A stretch of DNA of 64,000 nucleotides from Salinibacter pepae (GCF_947077775.1 NZ_CAMTTE010000001.1:2508501-2572500), one strand, 5' to 3'. Shown: positions 49,610 to 58,718, counted from the first letter of the stretch. Notes: a model not told the origin generated them from the letters alone. A program made the numbers and translations.

Positions 49610-50416
49610 TCAAAAGGTAAGACCGACTGTTGCCATGATGCCCCGATTCTGGGCGGAGAACCGCAGGCCGGGAACGTCGGACAACCCGAGACCGAACCGG
49701 GCATCCACGGTCACCGTCCCTGCCTCAGTCTCGACATCCGCACCGGCCCCGAAGTCCAGGCTAATGGCATTTCCCCCCAGATCATCGCCGACGTTGATTC
49801 CCTGCGACTCTCCTCCGAGTGTGACGTCGGCTGCCGTGTTGACGCTGAATCCAAGGGTCGGCCCCGCGAGCACGTGAGGGACGACCGCTCCAATTTCCGG
49901 AAGCTCGGCCCGAGCGAGAATCGGGACCTCCACGTAATCGGCTTTGCTCGTGATGCTCCCCGATTCTGGCTCCCCATCGGAGTTCGGAACGGTGAACGTG
50001 GTCTGATCGCCCTTCTGGATGTATCGCACTCCGGGCTGAAGGGCCAGTAGCCCGCCAAAGTCGGCAACGATAAACCCGCCCACCATGAACCCCGTCCGCC
50101 GTCCCGCATCTGTTTCGGAGACGGTCGGGACCCCCCGCAGGAGGGTCTGAATTGTTTCGGCCTCGTCGCCCCCAAAGGTGGCGAAGTTGAGGCCAACCCT
50201 AATGCCGGGCTGGAGGTCCACAGGACTGGACTGGGCACCGGTCGAGGCGTCGGCGCGCCGAAGGGATTCGATTGTCTGTGCGTCTCGGCGGCCATCAAGA
50301 GCGGAGGCAAAGAGGGAGGTGTGCGTTTGTCCGGACGCGGGGCTGGGCAAAAACTGCAGGCAGAGACCCACCAGAAGAACGAATCGGCAGCTCAAGCGGA
50401 GCCTAAGAGCAGGCAT
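49610..50416 (-). CDS. PorT-like outer-membrane beta-barrel protein
   Basis: This 268-residue exported protein starts at the ATG at 50416 with a signal peptide (CRFVLLVGLCLQFLPSPASG). About 60 polar residues follow, then a barrel of alternating strands (IRVGLNFATFGGDEAE, GFMVGGFIVADFGGLLALQPGVRYIQKG, DYVEVPILARAELP, PHVLAGPTLGFSVN, ARFGLGLSDVP) ending in a C-terminal Phe (GIMATVGLTF). This is the pattern of small Bacteroidetes outer-membrane proteins of the PorT/OmpA-barrel type. Function is not defined by the fold. It heads the minus-strand envelope cluster. Confidence 0.8.
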   Translation of the reverse strand: MPALRLRLSCRFVLLVGLCLQFLPSPASGQTHTSLFASALDGRRDAQTIESLRRADASTGAQSSPVDLQPGIRVGLNFATFGGDEAETIQTLLRGVPTVSETDAGRRTGFMVGGFIVADFGGLLALQPGVRYIQKGDQTTFTVPNSDGEPESGSITSKADYVEVPILARAELPEIGAVVPHVLAGPTLGFSVNTAADVTLGGESQGINVGDDLGGNAISLDFGAGADVETEAGTVTVDARFGLGLSDVPGLRFSAQNRGIMATVGLTF

Positions 50417-50684
50417 CGGGCTACTGAATTGAGGGCAAACGACACGAATCGTCGCGCGGCAGAACCAAGTGAGCGGAGTGATCGGATAGATGTGCAACTC
50501 GGCCTCGCACGTCACAATTACTTACAACGTAACCCCCCCCTAAAAGAATTGCAAATGTATGGTTCGTTCGCAACAATCCATCGCGCCGACTGTCGATCTC
50601 AGCCCCGCGGCGGGATCGGCACCCGACAGAACAAGCCGCGAACCTTTCCAGGCCCTCGGCAATTGATGGGGGCGAGCATTTTTC

Positions 50685-51137
50685 GTGTTCACACCCGCCC
50701 AGCGCCACGTGACCCTCCTCGTCCTCAACGGCCCCAACCTGAATCTCCTCGGCGTCCGCGAACCGGAGACCTACGGCACCACCACGCTCGCCGATATCGA
50801 GTCCGATCTCGATGAGGCGTTTCCCGAGGTCACGCTCCGCTTCGCGCAGGCCAACAGCGAGGGGGCGCTCATCGACCACCTGCACGCGGCGCACGAGGAC
50901 GGGATCGACGGCGTCGTCTTCAACCCGGGCGGGTACACGCACACGTCCGTCGCCCTGCGGGACGCCGTGGCCGCCATCGAGCCGCCGGTGGTGGAGGTGC
51001 ACCTCTCCAACGTCCACGCTCGTGAGGACTTCCGGCGCACGTCGCGGATCGCCCCGGCCTGCGTGGGGCAGATGAGCGGGTTCGGGGCGGCGGGGTATCG
51101 GCTGGCGGTGGGGTTCTTTCTAGATCGTATTGCGTAG
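50685..51137 (+). CDS. aroQ: Type II 3-dehydroquinate dehydratase
   Basis: This 150-residue enzyme of the shikimate pathway dehydrates 3-dehydroquinate. Family hallmarks are LLVLNGPNLNLLGVREPETYG with the catalytic Tyr, FNPGGYTHTSVALRDA, and EVHLSNVHAREDFRRTS with the catalytic His/Arg. The start is a GTG at 50685, with a G-rich run about 12 bases upstream; a GTG at 50709, closer to the conserved start, is possible. The last codons and the TAG stop are formed by the heptamer repeat array that begins at 51124. Confidence 0.92.
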   Translation: MFTPAQRHVTLLVLNGPNLNLLGVREPETYGTTTLADIESDLDEAFPEVTLRFAQANSEGALIDHLHAAHEDGIDGVVFNPGGYTHTSVALRDAVAAIEPPVVEVHLSNVHAREDFRRTSRIAPACVGQMSGFGAAGYRLAVGFFLDRIA

Positions 51138-51165
51138 TTCGTATTGCGTAGAGCGTATTGCGTGG
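51124..51165. repeat. Six-unit heptamer array at the aroQ stop
   Basis: ATCGTAT-TGCGTAG-TTCGTAT-TGCGTAG-AGCGTAT-TGCGTGG repeats with a period of 7 (14 for near-identical units). The first two units supply the last aroQ codons and its stop. Confidence 0.8.
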
Positions 51166-51215
51166 AGAGGGCCAGTGGGGAGGAGCGAGTCTGGGGGACG
51201 GCTGCCTTTTTGGGT

Positions 51216-51236
51216 GAGGATTGAGGATCGAGGGTC
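51216..51236. repeat. Three-unit heptamer array
   Basis: GAGGATT-GAGGATC-GAGGGTC is a second, unrelated 7-base array 50 bases further on. Confidence 0.7.
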
Positions 51237-51299
51237 GGGGAGGGATGATTGGGGCTTGTTGCTCAGAACGTCCCTTGCCCTTCGCCCTGCCCCTCTCGA

Positions 51300-51327
51300 A
51301 ATTCGACATTCGCGAATCGACATTCGC
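51300..51327. repeat. Four-unit heptamer array before the DUF457-like gene
   Basis: AATTCGA-CATTCGC-GAATCGA-CATTCGC again has period 7, with the 11-mer TCGACATTCGC repeated 14 bases apart. It ends 11 bases before a start codon. Confidence 0.7.
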
Positions 51328-51337
51328 CACTGATCCG

Positions 51338-51814
51338 ATGGCGGGCTACAAGGGGCACATTGCGGGCGCGGCGGTCTTTGGGGGCGGGTACTTGGCGGCC
51401 CTCGGGTACGCGTTCTCCGTCGACGCGGCCTACCGGCAGTTTACGGCGCTGGAGCAGGTGGGCTACCCGCTTGCCCTCCTGGCGCTGGCGCTCCTGTTTG
51501 GGCTCTGGCCGGACGTGGACACCGATTCGAAGGGGCAGGAGATCTTCTACTCGATCTTCTTCGCCGTGGACCTGTTTTTGGTGGTGACGGAGCAGTTCCG
51601 GGCCGCGGCCTACCTGGGGCTCGTGGCGGTGCTGCTGGTGCTCAGCACGCACCGGGGCTGGACGCACACGTGGTGGGCGATGGTGCTGGTGCCGTCGCCA
51701 CTCCTCATTTTGCCGTACCTCCACGTGCCGGGGCGGCCGCTCGTGGGGCTGCCGTTCTACGGGGCGGCCGTGGTGGGGTATTTGAGCCACCTTGTCGTGG
51801 ATCGGCTGTGGTAG
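51338..51814 (+). CDS. DUF457/YdjM-like membrane metal-dependent hydrolase
   Basis: This 158-residue polytopic membrane protein is predicted to have four helices. The conserved histidine/aspartate pattern of the YdjM/DUF457 family is visible: KGHIAGAAV near the N terminus, FGLWPDVDTDSKGQ, LSTHRGWTHTWWA and LSHLVVDRLW at the end. The family are presumed metal-dependent hydrolases, some SOS-linked in enterobacteria, but the substrate is unknown. The ATG at 51338 starts the conserved MAGYKGH; upstream in-frame sequence lies in the heptamer arrays. Confidence 0.85.
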   Translation: MAGYKGHIAGAAVFGGGYLAALGYAFSVDAAYRQFTALEQVGYPLALLALALLFGLWPDVDTDSKGQEIFYSIFFAVDLFLVVTEQFRAAAYLGLVAVLLVLSTHRGWTHTWWAMVLVPSPLLILPYLHVPGRPLVGLPFYGAAVVGYLSHLVVDRLW

Positions 51815-51877
51815 GGGGTGTGGGAAGAGGGAAGGGGGAAGAGGGGATCGTCAGTGCTTGGGTTGTTGAGGTGTGCG

Positions 51878-53575
51878 ATGGGTGACGAAGCGGAAACCGC
51901 ATCGGCGGAGGCAGCGTCCGCGTCGGACGCGGAGGGGGAGAGTGCGGCGGGATCGGTGGCGGGCGGCATTTTCCTGAGCCGGATGTTTGGGCTGCTGCGG
52001 GAGCGGGCGGTGGCTTACTTCTTTGGGGTGGGGGCCCACGCGGACGTGCTGCAGGTGGCGTTCAAGTCGCCCAACCTGCTGCAGAACCTGCTGGGGGAGG
52101 GCACGATCTCAGCGGCGTTTATTCCCATCTACAGCCGCCTGCTCGACGAAGACCGGCCCGAGGCGGCGGGGCGCTTTGCGGGGGCGATCTTCGGGCTGCT
52201 GCTGGCCGCGGCGGGCGGCGTGGCGCTCCTCGGGGTCGTCTTTGCGGAGCCGATCGTGACGGTGCTGGCGCCGGGCTTTCTGGACGACGCGGCCCGGGTA
52301 GCGGCCGGGGACCTTCCGTTCAACCGGTTTGACCTCGCGGTGCGGGCCGTGCGCCTTATCTTTCCGATGGCCGGGGTGCTCGTGCTCTCGGCGTGGGCGT
52401 TAGGGGTGCTCAACAGCCACCGCCAGTTCTTTGTCCCCTACGTGGCGCCGGCGCTGTGGAACGCGGCCATCATCGCGACCCTTTTCGGCGGCGGGTACGT
52501 GCTGGCCGGCACGCCCGGCGCGCCGGACGCCCTGTCGAGCGACGCCCTCACGCCGCTGCTCCTGGTTGCCTGTGTGGGCGCCCTCGGGGGCGGACTGCTC
52601 CAGTTCGGGGTGCAGGTGCCGTTCGTGGTGCGGGAGATGGAGGGCTTCTCGTTGTCGCTGTCGACGCGCGTGGAAGGGGTGCGCGAGGCGCTCAGCGCGT
52701 TCGGGCCGGTGGTGGCGAGCCGGGGCGTGGCGCAGCTGTCGGCGTACCTCGATCTGTTTCTGGCGTCGTGGCTGGCGGTGGGGGCCCTCAGCGCGCTCCG
52801 CTACGCCCAGCTGCTTTACATGCTGCCCATCAGCCTCTTCGGCATGTCGGTGGCCGCGTCGGAGCTGCCGGAGCTGTCGCGCCTGACGCAGGAGAAGGTG
52901 GCGGCGTTCTCGGCACGCCTGCGGCGCTCGCTGCGGCAGATCGCGTTCCTCACGGTGCCGACGGTGGTGGGCTACCTTGCCTTCGGCGTGCTGCTGGTGG
53001 GGGCGCTCTTCCGGACCGGCCAGTTCCAGGCGGCGAGCACGTGGCTCGTCGCGATCGTGCTCGGCGGGTACAGCCTCGGCATCTTGGCGACGACCTTCTC
53101 GCGCCTGCTCCAGAACGCGTTTTACGCGATCGGCGACACCACGACGCCCGCCTGGATTGCCGTCCTGCGCGTCACGGTCTCGACGCTCGTGGCGGTGCCC
53201 GCGATGTTCTGGCTCGACACGATTGCGCTCGAACGGGTCGCGGGCCCGCTGCCGGGCGACGCGCTCTTCCTCGGCGCGCTCGGGCTCAGCCTGGGGGCCA
53301 CGGTCGGGGCGTGGGTGGAGGTCGCGGCGCTGCGGCACTGGCTTCGGGGGCCGCTCCCCGACGTGCGCATTCCGTGGGCCTCCGTCGGGCGCATGGTGGG
53401 CCTCGCGCTCGTGTCGCTCGGGCCGGGGGCGGCCGCGTGGGGCCTTCTCCCGAGCTGGCACGTGCTCCTCGTGGCGCCGCTCGTCGTGGCGGCGTACGCG
53501 GCTGCCTACCTCGGGGCGGCCTGGGGGCTCGGCGTCGGCGAGATTGAGGCGTGGACGCGGCGGTTCTTTGGGTAG
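51878..53575 (+). CDS. murJ: Lipid II flippase MurJ (MviN family)
   Basis: This 565-residue inner-membrane protein with about 13-14 helices would flip lipid II for peptidoglycan synthesis. The MviN signature region is clear: LSRMFGLLRERAVAYFFGVGAHADVLQVAFKSPNLLQNLLGEGTISAAFIPIYS, split here as LSRMFGLLRERA and the following loop. Later helices carry SRGVAQLSAYLDLFLAS and FYAIGDTTTPAWIAVLRV, which fit the family. The first ~20 residues are acidic and cytoplasmic; the ATG at 51878 was chosen because the upstream frame is non-conserved. Confidence 0.92.
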   Translation: MGDEAETASAEAASASDAEGESAAGSVAGGIFLSRMFGLLRERAVAYFFGVGAHADVLQVAFKSPNLLQNLLGEGTISAAFIPIYSRLLDEDRPEAAGRFAGAIFGLLLAAAGGVALLGVVFAEPIVTVLAPGFLDDAARVAAGDLPFNRFDLAVRAVRLIFPMAGVLVLSAWALGVLNSHRQFFVPYVAPALWNAAIIATLFGGGYVLAGTPGAPDALSSDALTPLLLVACVGALGGGLLQFGVQVPFVVREMEGFSLSLSTRVEGVREALSAFGPVVASRGVAQLSAYLDLFLASWLAVGALSALRYAQLLYMLPISLFGMSVAASELPELSRLTQEKVAAFSARLRRSLRQIAFLTVPTVVGYLAFGVLLVGALFRTGQFQAASTWLVAIVLGGYSLGILATTFSRLLQNAFYAIGDTTTPAWIAVLRVTVSTLVAVPAMFWLDTIALERVAGPLPGDALFLGALGLSLGATVGAWVEVAALRHWLRGPLPDVRIPWASVGRMVGLALVSLGPGAAAWGLLPSWHVLLVAPLVVAAYAAAYLGAAWGLGVGEIEAWTRRFFG

Positions 53576-53712
53576 CGGCGTGGAGGGGCCCGATTTGGCA
53601 AGAATGGCCGCAGATTTGCGGGGTGTGAACCATGCGCCAGGGGCATCAGTAGCACCCTGCTCGGTAGCGCGTAGCGCGATGTTTTCAGCCCATCCCGTCT
53701 TCTGTCCGTCCG

Positions 53713-54279
53713 ATGCCTGATTCCGACGAGGTCGACCTCGGCCCCGGCACGCTGCTTATCTCGGCCCCAATGATGCAGGATCCGAACTTCCGCCGCTCCG
53801 TGGTGCTGCTCTGCGAGCACAACGACCGGGAGGGCACCTTCGGGCTCATTCTGAACCGCGAGCTCGACGTCCAGCTCGGCGACGTGCTTGACGAGTATGT
53901 CACCTACGACCCGCCGCTGTACATGGGGGGGCCCGTGCAGCGCGAAACCCTGCACTACCTCCACACGCGGGAGGACATTCCGGGCGGCGTGGCGCTGCCC
54001 GGCGACATGACGTGGGGCGGCGACTTCGAGGCCGTGCAGCAGCTCGCCAAGGGCGGGGACGCCGCGCCCGACAACCTGCGGTTCTTCCTCGGCTACGCGG
54101 GGTGGGGCCCCGGTCAGCTCGAAGGCGAGCTCGGGGAGGAGGCCTGGATTCCGGCGCCCGGCGCCGCCGAGTTCGTTTTTGACACCGATCCCGATCAGCT
54201 CTGGCGCGCCATTCTGCGGCGCATGGGTGGGGAGTACGCCGTCCTCGCCAACTTTCCCGACGACCCCCGGATGAATTAG
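53713..54279 (+). CDS. YqgE/AlgH family protein
   Basis: This 188-residue protein has the family N terminus [20 protein letters not shown], then the conserved [14 protein letters not shown] and [14 protein letters not shown], and later [17 protein letters not shown]. The family is widespread and often called a putative transcriptional regulator (AlgH), but its biochemical role is not settled. It is cytoplasmic, with no membrane segment. It lies between murJ and nuoI on the same strand. Confidence 0.93.
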   Translation: MPDSDEVDLGPGTLLISAPMMQDPNFRRSVVLLCEHNDREGTFGLILNRELDVQLGDVLDEYVTYDPPLYMGGPVQRETLHYLHTREDIPGGVALPGDMTWGGDFEAVQQLAKGGDAAPDNLRFFLGYAGWGPGQLEGELGEEAWIPAPGAAEFVFDTDPDQLWRAILRRMGGEYAVLANFPDDPRMN

Positions 54280-54437
54280 GGGCTTCGCGTTGAGGGTTGT
54301 GCACCGAGGAGAGGGTATGAACGGGTTTTTGACGGCACGATGGAATCCTTCCTCCCGCAGTGCGTATACCCCACACTTCTGAAGTGAACCCCCTGGCGCC
54401 TGCATCCCCGACTCCAAACCCTCACCCCCCAATCCCC

Positions 54438-55157
54438 ATGCCTGGCACGCCCGAGAACACAAAGAAAGAGAACGAGCGGGACCTCAATTTCTGGGAGAGC
54501 CTCTACCTGCCGGAGCTGTTCAAGGGGCTCGGCTACTCGTTCGACCGGATGGCCAACGAGCCGACCTACACGTTCGAGTACCCGGAGGAGCAGTGGTACC
54601 CGCCGGACAGCTACCGCGGGCGGCCGGTGCTCGTGGAGGAGGACGATCGGCCGCGGTGCGTCTCCTGCAACCTGTGTGCCCGCGCCTGCCCGCCGCTCGC
54701 CATCTCCATGCAGTCGAAGGAGGTGAACAACGTGAAGGAGCGGGAGCCGGAGTGGTTCGAAATCAACATGCTCCGCTGCATCTACTGTGGCTTCTGTGAG
54801 GAGGTGTGCCCGGAGGAGGCGATCGTCATGTCGAAGGAGCACGACCTCACCTTCCAGAGCCGCGACGAGGCGGTCTTCGACCTCGATGACCTGCTGCGGC
54901 CGAGCGAGCAGATGCAGGATCGCCTCGAGTACCTGGATCAGTACAAAAACAAGCAGTTCGGGCAGCAGTGGGACTTCAAGAAGGAGAACAACCTCCACAG
55001 CGTGAAGGACCAGCACTTCCTGGACTGGCTGGCCGAGGAGGGCATGGACGACCTGGACACCACCCACCAGCGTGAAGATCGCATGGCCACGGAGGGCGAT
55101 CAGGACTGGGGGGGCGACCGGCAGGGCCCGCCGCAGACCACGCACGCCGCGGAGTAG
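54438..55157 (+). CDS. nuoI: NADH-quinone oxidoreductase subunit I (solitary)
   Basis: This 239-residue ferredoxin-like subunit of complex I holds two [4Fe-4S] clusters, with ligands in CVSCNLCARACPP and CIYCGFCEEVCPEE. Before them FEYPEEQWYPPDSYRGRPVLVEED is typical of NuoI. The C-terminal ~90 residues are an acidic, Gln/Asp-rich tail longer than in most homologues, and the N terminus is short. No other nuo genes flank it, so complex I subunits must be encoded elsewhere. The ATG at 54438 is chosen; an upstream in-frame start adds a proline-rich leader. Confidence 0.9.
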   Translation: MPGTPENTKKENERDLNFWESLYLPELFKGLGYSFDRMANEPTYTFEYPEEQWYPPDSYRGRPVLVEEDDRPRCVSCNLCARACPPLAISMQSKEVNNVKEREPEWFEINMLRCIYCGFCEEVCPEEAIVMSKEHDLTFQSRDEAVFDLDDLLRPSEQMQDRLEYLDQYKNKQFGQQWDFKKENNLHSVKDQHFLDWLAEEGMDDLDTTHQREDRMATEGDQDWGGDRQGPPQTTHAAE

Positions 55158-55275
55158 TCGGGAGGCGGCTGGCCGCACCGCCATCGCAAAGCCGAAACAG
55201 TCGCCACGGTCGGATGGGAACGGGTCCCCCCGTCTCGGCACGTCCCCTTTCTCCCCAAAACACGTCCGCACGCAG

Positions 55276-55827
55276 ATGGAAGAGACCATTGACATTGCCG
55301 AGGCGCGGGCCGAGGACCCCGAGGCCCTACGAGACGCCCTGGTGGACCAGTTCGGGTACCTCGTTGACGAGATTACGGCCCTCCGGACGGTGGTGGACGG
55401 CCTGCCCGACGAGATTCTTGGCGGACGCCCCGAGCCCGACGCCCTTACGATGAAAGAGTTGTACGGGGCCATCGCGACGCTCGACGCCGAGGTGCGTCGG
55501 ACGCGGGTCGACCGGATTGTTGACGAGGAGGAGCCGGACCTGGCGCCGGTCGACGTGGACGCGGAGGTGTACGACGCGGGCTGGAATGACCGGGCCATCG
55601 ACGACATCCTGCAGGAGGTGAAAGGGGCCCGGCGTGCGCTCACCGAACGGCTGGACGAGTTGCCCCTCGACGCCTGGCACCGCGCCGCCACGCTGGAGGA
55701 CGAGCCGCTCACCCTCTTCGGGCTGGTCCACCGCATGACGAAGAACGATTTCCAGCGGCTCCGCGATCTCGGCTACCGGCTCCACGGGGCCCACCTCTCC
55801 GAGGACGACGAGCCCCTGCCGACCTGA
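55276..55827 (+). CDS. DinB-like four-helix protein
   Basis: This acidic 183-residue protein has the length and helix pattern of the DinB/YfiT superfamily: an N-terminal helix (LRDALVDQFGYLVDEITALR), a loop with DALTMKELYGAIATLD, and a C-terminal helix LFGLVHRMTKNDFQRLRDLGYRLHG. Family members bind metal through three histidines and act as thiol-dependent transferases; here one His is clear (LVHRM), the others uncertain. The assignment is moderate. The ATG at 55276 directly precedes the acidic start. Confidence 0.7.
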   Translation: MEETIDIAEARAEDPEALRDALVDQFGYLVDEITALRTVVDGLPDEILGGRPEPDALTMKELYGAIATLDAEVRRTRVDRIVDEEEPDLAPVDVDAEVYDAGWNDRAIDDILQEVKGARRALTERLDELPLDAWHRAATLEDEPLTLFGLVHRMTKNDFQRLRDLGYRLHGAHLSEDDEPLPT

Positions 55828-55904
55828 CGCCCGCGGCGCGCGAACGGGGCGCATCGGGGGGGGCACGAGCGCGTTCATCCGCAATTCGGCATTGACCCAC
55901 GCCA

Positions 55905-56948
55905 ATGGCAAAAGACACGGGCCCGTCCTACGACGATCTGGCCACGGCCTTCCGGCACCAAAACTTTGAGCCCCTCTATTTCTTCTTTGGGGAGGAGACC
56001 TTCCTGATCGATGAGCTGCAGGAGCTGCTCATCGACGAGGCGCTCGACCCGAGCCAGCACGACTTCAACCTCGACGTGGTGTACGGGTCGGAGACCGAGG
56101 CCTCGGAGGTGATCGGGCTGTGTCAGGGCTTCCCGGCGGGGGCGCCGAAGCGGGTCGTGGTGGTCCGCGAGTTCGAGAAGCTCGAGAACAACCGCCAGTT
56201 CAAGGACTACGCCGCCCAGCCCAACCCGCAGTCCATCGTCCTGCTCGCCTGCACCAGCAAACCGAACCTGAGCGCCCATCCGTACCGCGCGCTGAAGGAG
56301 CACGCCGCGTGGTCCGAGTTCGAGTCGCCGTACGACAACGAGATGCCGGGCTGGATCCAGGACTACGTACAGGGCCAGGGGCACGAGATCAAGCCGAAGG
56401 CCGTCCAGATGCTCGCCGATTACGTGGGCACCGACCTGCAGCGGGCGGCGAGCGAGATTGAGAAGCTCATCACGTTTGCCGGCGACGCCACGCGACTCAC
56501 GGCCGACGATGTGCTTGCCGCCAGCGGCCAGACACGCGAGTTCAACGTCTTTGAGCTGCAGAGCGCCCTGGGGGAGGGGCGTCCCGCCGACGCACAGCGC
56601 ATTGTCGACCGCATTCTGCAGCAGGCGTCCAACCCGCGCAGCGAGGCCATCATGATGGTGGCCGTGCTCAACGGCTATTTCGACAAGCTCTGGAAGTTGC
56701 AGAAGCCCGGGGCCCTGCGCGAGAACAAGTACGACCTCGCCGGCTACATCGGGGTCAGCCCCTACTTCGTAGAGGAGTACAAGCACGCCGCCCAGCGCTA
56801 CGACCGCTCGGCGATTGCCGACGCCTACTCGGCCCTCGTGGCGGCGGACTACGAGCTCAAGGGCGGGGCGTCCCGCGAGGCCTCGCTCGTGATGACGCTC
56901 CTGTTGCGGCGGCTGCTCCCGCCGGAGGCCCGTCCGGTGGCGGCGTAG
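55905..56948 (+). CDS. holA: DNA polymerase III delta subunit
   Basis: This 347-residue subunit of the clamp loader opens the sliding clamp in replication. LYFFFGEETFLIDELQELL at the N terminus is the family mark. The AAA+-like region includes RVVVVREFEKLENN and IVLLACTSKPNLS, and the C-terminal collar domain has ELQSALGEGRPADAQRIVDRIL and ALVAADYELKGGAS. Length is normal. The start ATG follows a short spacer after the DinB-like gene. Confidence 0.92.
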   Translation: MAKDTGPSYDDLATAFRHQNFEPLYFFFGEETFLIDELQELLIDEALDPSQHDFNLDVVYGSETEASEVIGLCQGFPAGAPKRVVVVREFEKLENNRQFKDYAAQPNPQSIVLLACTSKPNLSAHPYRALKEHAAWSEFESPYDNEMPGWIQDYVQGQGHEIKPKAVQMLADYVGTDLQRAASEIEKLITFAGDATRLTADDVLAASGQTREFNVFELQSALGEGRPADAQRIVDRILQQASNPRSEAIMMVAVLNGYFDKLWKLQKPGALRENKYDLAGYIGVSPYFVEEYKHAAQRYDRSAIADAYSALVAADYELKGGASREASLVMTLLLRRLLPPEARPVAA

Positions 56949-57210
56949 GGAGAGAGCGTTTCCGAACGGGGACGCGTCGTCTCCACGGCGCCGTTCAGAT
57001 CCGTTTGCGCCGGCTAGGCCCGGAATTCACGGAAACAAGGAGTGCGTAGCCCGAATACGTACCGACGACGGGCCGTCCCCCGAATCCGCAGTGCGTGTTC
57101 GCACCGCATGGGACGATCGTTTCCCCATGTCGTAGGGCCCGAGGGCGGCTCGACGAAGGATCTCGTGCCACGGTCTCCGACGCAAACGTACATCCGGCGA
57201 GCCACTGTTT

Positions 57211-57843
57211 ATGCAGTTCCCCGAGCGACCCTTTGACGGAGAGGCGTCCGGCGACGGGGCCCCTTCCTACGAGTGGCTCGACGAGTGGCTCTGCGAGTAC
57301 GTGGACGGGACCATGGACCCTTCGGTCGAGGCCGTCTTTGAGCAGTACGTGGAGGCCAATCCTGAGCTGCGGGCCCACATAGAGCGCCTTCGCCAGACGC
57401 GCGAACTGCTCTGCGGGGGCGAGGACACCGGGGCGCCGCACACGGCCCCGGTGGAAGCCGCGCGAGAGGCGGAAGAAAATCTTCTCCGAGACGCCGCTCC
57501 AGAACTGATTGCGTCGGAGGAGACCAGTCGGTCTGTCGTGGCCCTCGGGCTTGCGTCGTCCATTGCGGTGGCCCTCGTCGTGGGGTTTCTCGCCGGGTCG
57601 ATGCTCGTGGAGCCGTCTACGCTCTCGTCCGGACCGGCCACTGCGATTGAGCGACAGGCCGCGCCGTCGGAGGGGCGAGGCGAAGCATCGCCGCGCCGGG
57701 GCGCAGCCGACCGGGGCCGACCGCCGCGCGCCTCGTCGTTCTCGTCAGACGACCGACTCTTCACGCTCCCGACGGGCGTTTCGGCACCGAGCACCGATAC
57801 AAGCCGCCCGCCTCCGACGTTTATGACGGCTGGGGAGCGCTGA
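57211..57843 (+). CDS. Anti-sigma-factor-like membrane protein
   Basis: This 210-residue protein has an N-terminal acidic domain (WLDEWLCEYVDGTMDPSVEAVFEQYVEANPELRAHIERL) that resembles the helical anti-sigma domain of zinc-dependent regulators, though the His/Cys zinc ligands are not complete. A single membrane helix (VVALGLASSIAVALVVGFLAGSM, about 110-132) follows, then a Ser/Pro/Arg-rich periplasmic tail. By analogy it could hold a sigma factor at the membrane, but no sigma gene is adjacent. Cysteines at the ends of the N-terminal domain may be redox-relevant. Confidence 0.6.
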   Translation: MQFPERPFDGEASGDGAPSYEWLDEWLCEYVDGTMDPSVEAVFEQYVEANPELRAHIERLRQTRELLCGGEDTGAPHTAPVEAAREAEENLLRDAAPELIASEETSRSVVALGLASSIAVALVVGFLAGSMLVEPSTLSSGPATAIERQAAPSEGRGEASPRRGAADRGRPPRASSFSSDDRLFTLPTGVSAPSTDTSRPPPTFMTAGER

Positions 57844-57919
57844 GGCCGACGGGAGAACTTTGCTCCATTTTGGTCGAACACGGTCCAGTCACCTCCGTTA
57901 GCACCGATCCAATTTGAAC

Positions 57920-57993
57920 GGGCTCTTAGCTCAGCGGTTTAGAGCGCTCGCCTCACACGCGAGAGGTCCCTGGTTCAAATCCAGGAGGGCCCA
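57920..57993 (+). tRNA. tRNA-Val (anticodon CAC)
   Basis: The 74-base cloverleaf is complete. The acceptor stem GGGCTCT pairs with AGGGCCC. The D arm is TAGCTCAGCGGTTTAGAGC. The anticodon arm CTCGC-CTCACAC-GCGAG has anticodon CAC, reading GUG. The T arm is CCTGG-TTCAAAT-CCAGG, and the discriminator is A. CCA is not encoded (CCG follows). It lies between two protein genes on the same strand. Confidence 0.95.
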
Positions 57994-58157
57994 CCGCTTC
58001 CCCTCAAGCCTCCGGATGCCGGGGGCTTGTTGTGTTTGGGACGCCCTCGGCCTGCGGGGGCTGGAGGCGTGGGCCAATCCTCCCGATCCTGTCCCGTCAC
58101 TCTGCCGCCCAGACAGCATGCCGTCGCGGCGGACCGTCCGACAGAGCACGCTGCGCT

Positions 58158-58718
58158 GTGCTTTCCGTCCTCATTCGACTTGACTTCGTTCTCGCCACGG
58201 TCCTTCTGGTGGTTGCGCCGCTGGGGCTCCTGCTCGCGTCGGTGCGGCGGCCCGCGGTGCGAGGCCACCTGCTGGCCTACTGGCGGGCCTCGTCGCTGCT
58301 CATGGTGACGGTCTACCTGATGGTAGACGGCCGCCCCGAGGCCTTCGTGGCGGGCAACACGGCCCTCGTCGTGATCCCGCTCGTGCTCCAGGCCGGCGAT
58401 GTTCTCTTTGTGCCCGGGCCGGCGGCGCCGGGGGAGGGGCCCGTGGCGACCTGGGTTCGGCGCTGGCAGACGGGGGCCACGGCCTTCTGTGGCGTGAGCC
58501 TGCTGCTCACGGTGCCCGCGCTCCGGTGTGCTTGGGGGCCCGAGCAGAATTCTTTCTGTGCGGCCTGGCTGGCGCCCCCGCGGGCGCTTCACCGGGCCCT
58601 TCATCCGTCGGTGGATCCGGCAACGCTCGGCGATGCCGCCGTCATTGGGGGGCTGATCTACGGGGCATACCTCGTGGCGTCCGTGATCCGCGTCGGGTGG
58701 AGCCGCTGGGGGGCGTAG
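58158..58718 (+). CDS. Membrane protein of unknown function (DUF3177-like)
   Basis: This 186-residue membrane protein, from a GTG at 58158, has helices at LDFVLATVLLVVAPLGLLLA, about LLAYWRASSLLMVTVYLMV, ALVVIPLVLQAGDVLFV, TAFCGVSLLLTVPAL and IGGLIYGAYLVASVI. The patterns YWRASSLLMVTVYLMV and CAAWLAPPRALHRALH resemble DUF3177, best known in cyanobacteria; the match is from memory and tentative. A longer frame upstream exists but its product is arginine-rich. The function is unknown. Confidence 0.7.
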   Translation: MLSVLIRLDFVLATVLLVVAPLGLLLASVRRPAVRGHLLAYWRASSLLMVTVYLMVDGRPEAFVAGNTALVVIPLVLQAGDVLFVPGPAAPGEGPVATWVRRWQTGATAFCGVSLLLTVPALRCAWGPEQNSFCAAWLAPPRALHRALHPSVDPATLGDAAVIGGLIYGAYLVASVIRVGWSRWGA

